In this document: positions 21,686-32,846 of the stretch, piece by piece
How positions within the stretch are numbered: position 1 is the stretch's first letter
Layout of the letters: each line of letters starts with the position of its first letter
Assembly: GCA_002914805.1 (NCBI GenBank)
Contig: JXTB01000376.1
Span: forward strand, 299,356-363,355
Length of the DNA: 64,000 nt
Direction of reading: 5' to 3'
Source: Parasponia andersonii
Taxonomy: Eukaryota > Streptophyta > Magnoliopsida > Rosales > Cannabaceae
Translations under genes and position numbers: made by a program
Notes under the pieces: model-generated
Databases searched by the model: none
The model's input: only the letters and a program-made list of their open reading frames with translations
Told to the model about the DNA's origin: nothing

Positions 21686-22506
21686 TGTTGGAGCAGTTTC
21701 CCACCAACCGTCCACGTGTCTCGAATTGCTGATGTTGTATTCTCTAACTGTCCACGTGCCTTTGCTGTCCCACAGTACTCCAAACTCCAAGCAAGATCGG
21801 AGAGGCGGGGGTGGCTATCTGCAAAGACTCTCTGATGCTTAAGTCAGCGGTTTATCTTTGATACAGGGTAGCAAAGGAATATTTCAGTATGAATATATAT
21901 ATATTTCTTATTCACAGACTTTTTTATATACTTCTGTTTTTTTTAAGCGTACATGCCCCTCTCAGGGATGCATGGCTCTTATATATGTAGTCCTGAGATT
22001 GTGATCCATACGGGTCTCAATCTCAGGACTGAGTACCTTTTTCCTCAAAATCTTTTTTAGCAGTCACGGGCCGAGATTTCTGCGATCTCCTATGTGTTAC
22101 TACGGCTTGATTTCCGCCGCCTCCTACGGCTTCAATCTGTTAGGGGTAAGATTTGGGTAAATCGACGTTCTGTCAGGACGGTTTGTCCCTCGCGCACGCC
22201 TACCCAAAATTGCATTAAATGCTCTGTCTGGGTCTGGGCCGTGAGTTGCTTTCTATTGTATTCAGTCGGAAGATCCTTGGGGCATCTGACCCTCCCAACT
22301 ACCGAGGTATGGGCCACTGTACTCAGGTGACAGACCCTTAGGACTTCCGACCCCCAGCTGTCGAGGTTGGGGTCAGACTGGGACGGACTGTCCAGGGTCA
22401 GTAATGAGCTCGGCCTTAACTTCGGACGGCCCAATGGCCGATTGTGAGATCACGTGCGACCCGCGTGGCCTTCCACGTAACGTATGGCTTGGAAACGGGT
22501 CCCACA
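21686..22506 (-). repeat. Right LTR (5' LTR of the element)
   Basis: 821 bp from TGTTGGAGCAG to GGTCCCACA, matching 10,049-10,869. On the minus strand it precedes the primer binding site, so it is the 5' LTR. G-boxes occur at 21,713, 21,753 and 22,451; the fourth one of the left LTR is lost here (CACGTA). Confidence 0.93.
21975..21988 (-). promoter_or_regulatory. TATA box of the 5' LTR
   Basis: Minus-strand CATATATAAGAGCC is a standard plant TATA element. It is conserved in the other LTR near 10,340. It would place the genomic RNA start near 21,950. Confidence 0.6.
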
Positions 22507-22511
22507 CTTAT
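22507..22511. repeat. Target-site duplication CTTAT (right)
   Basis: It is the partner of 10,044-10,048. Confidence 0.9.
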
Positions 22512-22519
22512 TATAGAAT

Positions 22520-22842
22520 AAGGATATTATCATTTTTATACTCTGTATTTTAATACTTTGTTCAATTTATATCTTCTGTTTTGGTTATTATCAATATTAA
22601 TCTTAGATTTAATATTTATTACAAATTTATACCCTGACATTAATTTAAAACAGTTAATTTACCAAGATGATTTAATAAACTTATTCTCATATCAGTTTTT
22701 ATATGGTTTATTTTCAATTTTTTAAACAGCAACTTGGTAAATTAACTGCTCTAAATTAGTATCAGAATATAAATTTGTAACAGATTTCAATATAATTTGA
22801 ACAAAGTGTCAAAATATAGTGTATAAAAGTGATAATATCCCT
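22520..22842. mobile_element. MITE with inverted arms of about 115 bp
   Basis: The left arm starts AGGATATTATCATTTTTATA; the right arm, reverse complemented, starts AGGGATATTATCACTTTTAT. Pairing continues through ACTTTGTTCAA, TACAAATTTATA and CAGTTAATTTACCAAG on both sides. The 323-bp element has no coding sequence. It lies only 13 bp from the end of the retrotransposon. Confidence 0.7.
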
Positions 22843-23529
22843 ATAAAATATGTCATAAGGATTGTGATTAATTACCGACAAACTATACTTCAACTGGATT
22901 ACAAATTAACCCATATTCATTTCTAAACATTCCAGATTTAACATAAAATTGAAAAAGAAAAAAAATTCAGCTTACTGTGGAATGACTTCTAGTTAATCAG
23001 CAAGAGTAGAATTATTATTATTATTATTATTACATATATTTAGATCACCATCATTTTGGTTTTTCTATATCTAAGTATGCAATTCTATATTTTCAAAAGG
23101 AAAAAAGAAAAAATTGCAATTGTCCCATGGAAAATTGATGAATCTAGGAGTTTTTTAGGCCAAAATGACTAAATGGGACTGTCAAAATTTTAGGGATTAG
23201 TTACCAAATGCCCGTTTTATTAGCCAGAGAATCATTATCACCCGTTTTAATAAAAACATCACATGCGTACCCATTTTAAAGTTGATATACCTAAACTAAT
23301 TAACCTCAAAAAAATCAGGATTGCTTCTTGTTTTTTCATCGTCTATCTCTCTCGTCTTCCGTGAGTCTCATCGTTTCTCTCTCGCTTTCTCATCTTCCAC
23401 AATCTCAAAACCTTATTGCCAGAGAAGAAAATCAACAATTGCTAGAGAACTTTAAACTAACCATTATGTTCGCGCCGTAGCCGAAGAGGAAGATCGCACC
23501 ACTGCTGGAGTTGGTTTACATCTAAAAAG
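22843..23529. other. Gene-free AT-rich DNA
   Basis: No supported gene. An (ATT)n run lies at about 23,010-23,031. Two partly similar CCCGTTTTA/CCCATTTTA words occur at 23,210-23,280, and a pyrimidine-rich stretch lies around 23,330-23,400. Confidence 0.5.
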
Positions 23530-24010
23530 GTTGTAAACTACTAGTTTATATTTAAAATTATTTACAACGAACAAAAAGTAAATCTAAAATTATTTACCAT
23601 AAACATAGAAGTAAATAACTGGTTTACTTTTACACTTGTTTACAAAAGTTAAACCAAATACAACAATTGAAACCACTGGTTTGCGTTTAGAGCTGTTTAC
23701 AAAATTCAAACCGAATAGAAAGATTGAAACCACCGGTTTACGTTTAGAAAGGTTTTACAAAAATTTAATCAAACACAACAAGAAAATGAAACAAATGGTT
23801 TAAAATTTAGAGCTGTTTAGGAAATTTAAACTAAATACAACAATTAAAACCATTAGTTTACGTTTAGAAATTGTTAACAAAAAATAAATCAAACACAACA
23901 AGAAAAAGAAACCACTGGTTTACATTTTAACTTTTTTGAAAAAAGAAATTAATAAAACTTAATATTTTGTTTGAACTTGAAATTGTAACATCAACGGTTT
24001 ATATTTGATT
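23530..24010. repeat. Degenerate minisatellite of about 60 bp
   Basis: Units centred on GAAACCACTGGTTTACGTTTAG recur near 23,669, 23,726, 23,788, 23,847 and 23,908, with weaker units before and after. Most also contain AAACACAACAAGAAAA. Spacing is 57-62 bp and divergence is high, so the array is old. No coding sequence is seen. Confidence 0.65.
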
Positions 24011-27000
24011 GAAAAACAAGAACAATGGTCTACGTTTATTCATTTGTACGAAAACAAAGTTGCTTATTCATATTTACGAAAACAAAGTTGCAAATCACTG
24101 ATTTGGTTTTCTCTCGTAGATTATGTAACGAAGTTTTTGTAGTCGTCTTTAAGCTCCTCATCGAAGTTTATTTACTGAAAAAATTCCCTACGATTGTTTC
24201 AAGAACTCGTCAAAAGATGACAAACAAAGCATTGCCTCATTCTTTTGTTGGACCTCGTCGTCAATGATGACCAAAGAGATAGATGTTGTCATTGATAATG
24301 CTCATGGATATAGCATATGACGTAGCTCGTAGCTTCCATTGATGAAGCTTGCGGCTATGGTATATGAAAATATACTAAATGCAAAATATGAAGTACTTAA
24401 TATAAAAACTAATATACTAAATATAAAAAAATTAAAGTTAGTATATAAATAGGTATATAGATATTAAGTGTAAGAATAAATATACTTTAACATTTAGCTA
24501 TAATTATTTATTAAAACAAGGTGTTAAAAAACAATACATTCACTGTAAATTCTTTAAAAAAAATCCCAAACTACTCATACTCCGATCTAAAACCCTTTTC
24601 TATGCAAAAGAAATTAGGCTCTATGGACCGGACCTTATAGAAAATAATTAGAAAAATACGATGGGCTCAATTTTTTTCTAGATTTAATACTGTATTTTTA
24701 ATATAAATATCATTTTTGATTTTTTTTTAAAATGACATTTTTTAAAATAATAAATAGTGACCCATAACCAATTTTCAAATACTGGTAACTAGTAATCAAA
24801 ACTACTTATAACTAGTATATAATTGGTAATCGGTAGCCAATAAATAGTTCTCGAAATCCGGTAACCAGTAATCATTTTAAAAATAATATTTTTTAAAAAA
24901 CCAATACAAAAAAAAAAAGTGACCCACTATATTTTTGTAATTCTTTCTTATTTTTATAGGTAAAGTATTAGAAAACCATGATAATTTCTGAACATCCACC
25001 TGAATAGAATAGGCCCCAAGAAAGCAATGGACTAATGTATAATGGGCTAGTTCGACAATATTGAGGACGTGGTCTTGTTACGTCTTCTAGTTTTTATCTG
25101 TTTATTAATATGATTTTGGATATATTAACCTATTTTTTTAAAAAGAATACCAAAACTATGATCTTCAAAAAAGAATTAAAATTTTGTACGACTTAAAGTG
25201 TCAATTTTCTAAATATTAGGTTTAGAAGATTCGGTGGCATTTTGTATAAATAAGACAATCTTTCTAAAACATTGTTATATAAAAAAAAAATGTTTTGCTA
25301 AAGTTGATTGAAATGGTCATTCGTCTAGTAGTTTCCTTACTCCAGATAAGGCAAACCATCACAGTTTCACATCTTAGTTTTTTTAGTCTTTTATTTCCTT
25401 TCTGTTTTCCCATTTTTCTTTTATTCTTTTTTTTTTCATTTTTTTCATTTATTATTTTAATCATTTATCCTATCTTATTTGCTCCACTTTTATTTTATTC
25501 TTTTATTTTCCTTTTAGATTTTCTTTTTTTGTGTTATTTCTTTATTTTATTGTTTCTTCTATAATTTTTTTTCTCAATTTAAATTATTTTTCCTTATTCT
25601 TTCTCCTCTTATAAATAAAAAAAACTACTTTTTTTCCCACTCAGAGTCATGAGACATCATTTATTTTCCATGTAATCTCTAACAAATGTGGAGAATATAC
25701 TTTTTTTTCTTTCTTTTTTGTTTGATTTTTTTTTTTTAAAAAAACTGTTATATTACTAATAGCAATTTTTTTATGTTACTATAGGTTATTGTTACTGGTT
25801 AATAGTTTGTTTGCATATTGTTATTTGTAGTAACTATTTTAATTTCTTAGATAATAATTTCTAAAATTAGTTTCTAGTTTCAAAAAATAATATTACTTCT
25901 AAATTGGTTTCAAATTAACACTAAAATCAATATTAGAAGCTAATTTAATTTTAGGTCTCAATAGTAATGAGTAACCATTTTATTTTTTTTAAAAAAAATA
26001 ACCAATTTGATTTTTGAGTAACCAGACTAGTTTCTCTTTACTAACCAAATTAATAACCAACTATTAGAGTGGTTTCTGATTATTCGTAAAAACTAATTTG
26101 GCTTGGTTTCAAGATAACCTAATAACTATTTTCTCAAAAAGGAAAAAGAAAAAAAAAAAACTTAACAAGGTTTCAGTGAGATACCTTATATATATAAGTA
26201 AATCAGAGGAAACTAAAAGTTTCCTATAAACTAATTTGGTTTCCATTTAACTGAATATCATGGATGTAAGTAAACCAATCTGGTTTCCACTTGCAAACAA
26301 ATTTGATTTTTCTTTTTCTTTATTATTCTAACATAATATCTTTTATATATATTTTTTAAATTAAATATTTATTTTTATTGCTTTTTTTTCTCTAAATTTT
26401 ATTTTTACTTTTTTTTTTCTAAGGATACATAAGACAATACTTTTTTTTCTTTATTCCTCCCTTAGTTACTATCGGTAACCATCTTAGCACAATTGGTTAG
26501 AAGCTAATTTGGTTTTTAGTTTCTACTTCTTAATTAACTATTGGATTCTGACAACTACACCAAATAGTTGGAAATAATTAGGAAAAGTAGTTTATAGTTT
26601 CTAATATTAATTGATAAATAGTTTTCGACGACCATAATAGTAACTAGAGAAACTTAAATAATAGATTGAAAATAGAAAAAAAAAAATAAAGAAAACAAGA
26701 TGAATTTAAAAAGAGAAAATGAAAAATAAAACTAAATAAAGCAAAGAACAAGAAAAAAGACAAGTGAAGCTCAAGAAAATTTAATGGTGGATTGAAATTT
26801 GAAAGTGGGAAAAAAAATCTTTAAAAATATTAAAAAAAAAAAAAGAGTAATAAGATTCAACAACAAAAAAATTTAAAAATGAATTTAAAAAAGAAAAAAA
26901 ATGAACAAAAGGAATCAATAAAGAAAAATGACATAAAATAGAAAAAATGATGATAACGAGATTTGAAGCCAAGTCTAAGTTGCAGGCCTATTCTTGCCTA

Positions 27001-27993
27001 AAGACTAGACCAGCTTTTGGTTTTAGTTCATTTATATAAGCTTTCCTGAGTATTAGACCATATAAAATGAAAATAATTTTTCCTAAGTCGTACGGAGAAG
27101 TAATTACATAGATCAAGTCATTTTTTTGTCATTAATTTTTAAAAAACTCGTCCTCCTGTCATTTTTCTTTATTAATAATGCACTCGATTAAAGCTAAAAA
27201 TTAAACAATAGTCGACATTTTTTAAAATCAAGTGTCCAAATAGACCCCGCTCAATTTCCTATTAAAGATTAGCACAACAGTACCGTTTAAGCATAGCACG
27301 ACACACCAAAATGTGGGTCGTGTCAGGTACAATCCAGTTATATAGATCGTGTCGGACTCATAACTTAAGTACGATAGACTGAGCATGACACGATATATTA
27401 GCACGTTACATAAGTACCAACCTAATTGGGAGACAATCTATAATTAAGTATGGTTTACAATATTTCACAAGTTTTTTTTTCTTTTTTGGTGTTAAAAAAT
27501 TATCTTTAATTTATTAAGTTAATTTTTGTTTTTTTGTATATATATGAATGATTTGGAAAGAAAAAAAAATTAACAAAATATCTAATGGGTTTAAGTAAAA
27601 TGCTCAATTCTCTCACTTTTTTGGAAATTTCCGAAATATCGTATTAAATTAGAAAGTCAATTCAAAATTTTCTCCTTTATTTAATTTGATTAAAAATTGA
27701 CCTAAAAAAAAGTACTCTCATTCTCAACTTACATCCAAGTAGATACGGTTGGCGATTAAAAAAAAAACCGTGAATGAAAGAAAAAAAAAAAGAAGAAGAA
27801 GAAGATTTAATAAAGAAAAGTCTTAATAGTGTTTGGCTAAGGGTTTTTTTCTTTTCTTTTTGCTGGTAAAGGTGTCTTGGTCCTTTCAAATTTTTTTAAT
27901 TTAATTTTGAGAAAGTTAGAAGAAGCGATGAAATTTATATCAATTTGTTAATCCGAAGGCTATTTTGTTATTTATGAAAACCGAGTAGATCAA
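24011..27993. other. Gene-free low-complexity DNA
   Basis: No gene is supported. The open frames here (for example 25,295-25,564) are poly-Phe/Leu translations of T-rich DNA. A short cluster of GTAACTAGTAATCA-type words lies at 24,767-24,870, and GGTTTC/AACCA words are spread over 25,780-26,630. A GTGTCG/CGTGTC-rich stretch at 27,280-27,420 may be the tip of an unidentified transposon. Confidence 0.5.
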
Positions 27994-28292
27994 CGGTAAA
28001 AGCTCATACATACCCGTTTTCTAAGCATATTCTCATAAATACCCGTTTCTTATTTTTCTTTCATTACATACCCATTTTTTAGAGAAATGTATTATACATT
28101 TTGTGTATAAAAATAACAATATATACATTTTAAAATATGTACCAGAAGCATAGATTTACATTGTAAATGTAAACTACACATATTTTATATGTGAAATGCA
28201 TACTATAAAATGGGTATTTTTTGAACGGAAAGTAAAAAATGAGTATTTTTGAAATATAAGTTTAAAAAACAGTAAATGGATGTAAATTTCTC
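27994..28292. mobile_element. MITE family A, copy 1
   Basis: A 299-bp inverted-repeat element flanked by an exact 8-bp direct repeat TAGATCAA (27,986-27,993 and 28,293-28,300). The right end, reverse complemented, starts GAGAAATTTACATCCA. Both ends contain CCCATTTTT/CCCGTTTTC words. A second copy lies at 30,469-30,908. The 8-bp duplication suggests a hAT- or Mutator-type element. Confidence 0.65.
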
Positions 28293-28409
28293 TAGATCAA
28301 TTGAGTAATTCACCTAAATTTATTGGATATTTTTTTTAATTTTTCCTTATAAATAGAAGCCCATCAACACTACAGTCTAACAATGTCCAATTGGACTACT
28401 ATAAATGGG

Positions 28410-28890
28410 CCATTTGGAGAACGATCGATTTTTTAATCATTAAATGATTTTTTATTAGCCTGCCAAATTTTGGATCATAGTTTGCAAAATAGTCTTTTCT
28501 CAAATATTGTAATAAAATAGCCAAATTTTGAAAACTATTTAAAATGGCCAGCTTTCATATTTAGTATATCAAAACATATTGATTTATTTTTATGAAAATT
28601 AATTTAGTTTTTTGAAAAATTGATTTATTTTTTCAAAAATTGAATTATTTTATTTAGTAAATCAAAATATATTGATTTATTTTTTAAAATTGATTTATTT
28701 TTCAAAAAATTGATTTACTATTTCAAAATGGATTTAATTTTTTGAAAATTGATTTACTTTATAGAAAAGTAGATCAACAAAAAAAGGGCTATTTATCAAA
28801 ATAAAATTATAAAATGGTCATTTATTAAACAGGTGTAAAAAAAACAGCTATTTTTTAAATCGATCTTAAAAAAGGTCATGTCTTATAATT
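28410..28890. mobile_element. MITE-like family B, copy 1
   Basis: It shares TTTTGGATCATAGTTTGCAA, repeated TTGATTTA words, and AAAATTATAAAATRGT with copy 2 at 30,910-31,240, in the same orientation. The ends are imperfect inverted repeats. The exact borders are not determined. Confidence 0.5.
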
Positions 28891-29459
28891 ACTTTTTTTA
28901 TTTAGGTTATGTGCATTGTGCAATATCATTTTACCTACTATATCAGTTAATCTATAATAATAAGGATGAATGAACTTAGGGACCATTTTGATCGAACAGC
29001 TTAAATTTTTTAATACTTTGACTGTTTTATTAACCTTTTATGGTAACTCAATAGAGAGTACACCTATCCTTGTTGTGAATGATTTTGTTTTCTATTAATT
29101 TTTTCTATGATTTTGTTTTCTATTAATTTTTTCTTTGGGCCTATTTTTCCATATGCTTTGCCCATTCAGTTTGTTTTGGGCTATTAGACACGAAAATAAA
29201 AAGAACTGTTATAATTTGTGTGTTTTGACTTATGATACAATTACATTTTATTTTGTACTTTTTAAGGATGTAGTTAATAATAATGAAAAGTCCGGGAGCT
29301 AATATCTTCTACTGAACAATTTGCATTGTATATGCTTCTCCTTGTTAATTATGACCAACCTCTTGGAGCTTCTCATTAAGATCATACAATTGTGCAGTTT
29401 GTGCAATTATGCAAAATTCTCAGTTACTTAAGTTCCACCAAACAAAAAATTCAAAGTTT

Positions 29460-29960
29460 ACGCCTTATTTTTAGGGCTTCTTACAAAAAACCAGGACCAA
29501 GGTCTAAAAATTTGAAAAATTCAAAAGGGGGCTAAATTGTTTGAAAAAGCTCATATTTATTTAGAGATATATTATTTTTAAAGTTTATTTAGAAATATAA
29601 TACCTTTCACAAATATTTGAATAATGACACCTTTTCTTTAAAATTGGTTCTAAAGTATATTTGGAAAGATAATACTTTTTAAACAATTTAGAAAAATGAC
29701 CTTTTTTTTTTTCAAAATTGGTACTTTTCGAATATACTCGAAGTGGAGGTAACCAATCAAATTACTTGGGGTAACTAATTGAGTTACTTGAGGTTATTAA
29801 TACCCAGTATCATTACCTCATGTACTTTGATCGGTTACCTCAAGTACTTTATGAACTTATAAAAAGTGATATTTTCTAAATATTTTTAATAATGGTGTTT
29901 TCTAAATAAATTTCAAAATTTTCCGAAAAGAAATAATTTAAAATCATGGATTTTTCTTTT
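29460..29960. repeat. Repeat family C, copy 1
   Basis: It starts with TATTTTTAGGGCTTCTTACA and continues with GAAAAA, TTTATTTA and GTTACTTGAGG blocks. The same order occurs in 29,990-30,440, so the two are adjacent direct copies. No coding. Confidence 0.55.
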
Positions 29961-29989
29961 TTTTTTTGGTTGTCGAAATTTTACCATAT

Positions 29990-30440
29990 AAAACAATTTT
30001 TTTCCTATTTTTAGGGCTTCTTACAAAAATCTAAGCCCATGATCTAATAAAGTGAAAAAGCCCAGACGAGTTGGAATTTTTGAAAAATCTTGGATTTATT
30101 TATGAAAATGTCACTTTTAAAAAATATTCTAAAAATAAATTTTCTAGGAATCCCAAATTGGTTGGAATTTTAAAAAAATTTCAGATTTATTTATGAAAAT
30201 TCCACTTACAAAATTTTAAAAATATCATTTTAAAAAAATTTCATATGTTTTAAAATTACTCGAGATAACTTATCAAGTTACTCACGTAATCCGATCATTT
30301 CAAGTAACTTGACTAACTATCTTAAGTATCTCATGAATTAATAAAAAATGATATTTTTCTAAATATTTTTAAAATGAATTTTTCTCTAAATAATTTTAAA
30401 AATTTGAAAATCCTGAATTTTTTCAATTTTTTTTAATTTA
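29990..30440. repeat. Repeat family C, copy 2
   Basis: It starts with TATTTTTAGGGCTTCTTACA like copy 1 and keeps the TTACTC-GATAACT / TCAAGTAACTTGA palindromic core. The copies are clearly diverged. Confidence 0.55.
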
Positions 30441-30468
30441 CTTTATAAATTAAAATTTTCTCTTATTT

Positions 30469-30908
30469 AAGAGAAATTTACATCCAATACCCATTTTTAT
30501 ACTTTATTTTTATAAATATCCATTTTTAATGTTTGGTTCAAAAGTACGTTTTTTATGGTATATGTTTCATATGCAAAATATGAGTGATATACATTTACAA
30601 TGTAAATTTTTACCTATGGGATATACATTTCATATGTAAAATATAAATAGTATACATTTACATTATAAATATTTATTATGCTTTATATTTTTTATTATAA
30701 ATTTGACATATGATATATATTTTAAAATGTGTGTTAGTTTTTAATCTAAATTTTATTCATGAAATATATACCATATAAATTTCATATATAAAATATTAGG
30801 GGCCTACATTTCTCCAAAAAAGGTATAAAATAGCTATTGGTGAAATCAAATTAAAAACGGTTGGTTATAGAAATATAGTTTTAAAAATGGGTATTTATGA
30901 TTTTTTTT
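30469..30908. mobile_element. MITE family A, copy 2
   Basis: A 440-bp inverted-repeat element flanked by an exact 8-bp repeat TCTTATTT (30,461-30,468 and 30,909-30,916). The left end reads AAGAGAAATTTACATCCAAT. Both ends have AATACCCATTTTTA. It is related to copy 1 but longer. Confidence 0.65.
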
Positions 30909-30909
30909 T

Positions 30910-31240
30910 CTTATTTTCATGGGTTTTTTAGCCGAATGGCTGAATTTTGGATCATAGTTTGCAAAATGGTCATTTTTTAAACATTGTTGAAAATTAACTA
31001 ATTTTTGAAAATTGTTTAATAAATGATTGTTTTTCACATTTAGTTTATCAAATGATTTATTTTTTCAAAAATTGATTTACTTTTTAAAAAAATTGATTCA
31101 CTTTTATATAAAAAAAAATGATCCACTAAGAAATGAACATTTATCAAACTAAAATTATAAAATAGTTAATTATTAAATACGTGTAAAAGAACAGTCAATT
31201 TTTAAATGGATCTCAAAAAAATGCCATTTCTTATAAATAC
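30910..31240. mobile_element. MITE-like family B, copy 2
   Basis: Same block order as copy 1 at 28,410-28,890, starting with GAATTTTGGATCATAGTTTG. It follows directly after family A copy 2, as copy 1 follows family A copy 1. It ends shortly before the Pack-MULE. Confidence 0.5.
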
Positions 31241-31480
31241 TATATTTTTAGAGGAAAATAGAGACTACAAGGTCTTTTTAAAAGTAGAGGAAATTGCGGC
31301 AAAAGTACATGTTTTTAGTCGAAAATTACACTTATATACTTAATCTTTTTTTCTGACGGCAATAATACATTCTATCCAAATTTTGAAGCAATCGTTAAGT
31401 TTTTCTGTTAAATGTCATCTCATTGTACACATGTCAACATCTGAGATTTTAGACTATTTAAAATCGTATGAAAATTATCT

Positions 31481-31884
31481 AAAATTAGGAAAATGAAATA
31501 AAATGAAAAAAAAAAATTTAAAAATTCTGAGTAAAAAATAAAAATTAAAAAAAAAAAAGCTTCTTCTTCTCCACACTCTCTTTGTCGAATCTATCTTCTC
31601 TAAAATCTACCATTAATCTCTACAATTTTGACGATTTTGTATGAAAACGACGGAGAATTAACATAAACGAGTTCTGAAAATTAAATTAGGAAAATAAAAT
31701 AAAATAAAAAATTTTAAAAATATTCTGAGTAAAAAATAAAAATTAAAAAAAAAAAACTTTCTTCTTCTCCACACTCTCTTTGTCGAATCTATCTTCTCTA
31801 AAATCTACCATTAATCTCTGCAATTTTGACGATTTTGTATGAAAACGACGGAGAATTAACATATACGAGTTCTGAAAATTTGGT
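31481..31884. repeat. Near-identical 202-bp tandem duplication in the Pack-MULE
   Basis: The two units (about 31,481-31,682 and 31,683-31,884) share TTCTTCTTCTCCACACTCTC, TTTGTCGAATCTATCTTCTC and AAACGACGGAGAATTAACAT almost without change. The CTTCTTC-rich part resembles a plant 5' leader and may be captured host sequence. The duplication begins within the end of the left terminal repeat, so it postdates or accompanies assembly of the element. Confidence 0.8.
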
Positions 31885-32526
31885 TTACTGGGCAAGCAAA
31901 TCATAAATACACTTCACACAATAAGGTTCGACTTTTCCCAAAAAAAAAAAAAAGTTCGACCCTCAGCATAGATATAGTCAAGAATCAAGATATAAAGAAA
32001 CACCTTGGCCAAGATGCACAGTAGATAAGAGCTTTAAGTAAAGAAAGGTATACAACCTATTAGCCCTATGAAATGAATTAAAGTAGTGCATTTAATGTCG
32101 TCAGTACAATTTCTATTAATTGCCCAAATTAGCTATCAAACCTAATGATATTTGTTCTCCAACAAAATAATCTGATCACTAAAATCAAATATAGATTTAA
32201 TTTCCATCATCCAAACCTACAAAAACGTAATAATGTCATTCAATTAAAAACCCGACAAAGTCTCAAATAAGCAACAATTGGAAGACAAAACCCATCACCA
32301 CATCCGAAATCTCTTGGCTACAATAGTGAAATCCCACCACATCCTAGATCTACCGCTATCCCAAAAAAAAAATGTTGTTTTTATGGTTTAGGTCTCTCCC
32401 TCTTCTTGATTTTCCACATCAGCTAAAGAGAAAGGGAATTAATTTATCAAAAAACTCCGAAGGATACTTATTTTTTAGTTTGTAAGAGAGATCATTTTGA
32501 ATATGATCATGGCAAACCAAATTTGG

Positions 32527-32846
32527 ATAAAGCCTTACTCCACTTTCCTCGAACCTTACTCCAAAAACCAGTTGATCGACCTCTATGTGACACCGCCGTC
32601 AAGGACTCTGCCCTCTTCTATCGAACCTAAGACATCACTGACCGTGACGTAAACCACCATAAGATCTTTGTTTGTGGCCTTGGCCAGGACATCACCTTCG
32701 AGAACCTCCTCTCTGGCTTCGAACCCTTTTGGTAGATCGAGGAGTGTAACATGGTTTTGGATGGTTTTGGACAAGGCTATTGGGAAGAACAAAAGATTCT
32801 CTTCAAGACATGTCGAGCCGCCGTAAAGGCCTTAAGGAAGATCAAG
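32527..32846 (+). pseudogene. Captured fragment of a UBA2-type RRM (hnRNP-like) gene
   Basis: Plus-strand reading gives EPYSKNQLIDL, then after a one-step frame change CDTAVKDSALF, DRDVNHHKIFVCGLGQDI, ENLLSGFEPF, IEECNMVLD and ILFKTCRAAVKALRK. The order matches the first part of plant UBP1-associated protein 2 (UBA2) family proteins: the leader before the RRM, RNP2 (KIFVCGLG), the acidic EPFGEIEEC-type block, and a worn RNP1 (ILFK). UBA2 proteins bind mRNA in the nucleus. The fragment has two in-frame stops (TAA near 32,627, TAG near 32,734) and a frame change near 32,585. It ends about 40 bp before the right terminal repeat. Family assignment is from recognition only. Confidence 0.65.

Larger units (their letters stand above)
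10049..22506 (-). mobile_element. Ty3/Gypsy LTR retrotransposon, Tat-like, complete but decayed
   Basis: Two 821-bp LTRs, a 5-bp target duplication, a primer binding site beside the right LTR and a polypurine tract beside the left LTR define a full element transcribed on the minus strand. Coding order on the minus strand is gag, protease, RT, RNase H, a second RNase H, integrase. RT before integrase is the Ty3/Gypsy order, and two RNase H regions are known from the plant Tat lineage. Every coding region is broken by stops or frameshifts, so it is not autonomous. The LTRs differ at about 53 of 821 sites by hand count, 47 of them transitions, with no indels, indicating an insertion of the order of a few million years if usual plant rates apply. 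The element also holds an antisense spliced gene at 11,213-14,251 and a tandem array at 15,040-15,720. Confidence 0.93.

Noticed and set aside
25295-25564. 89-codon frame rich in Phe and Leu
   Set aside because: Low-complexity T-rich DNA; no ATG context, no domain, no splice structure.
32583-32792. 69-codon minus-strand frame in the Pack-MULE
   Set aside because: The plus-strand reading gives the RRM-type peptide order; the minus frame is its complement.
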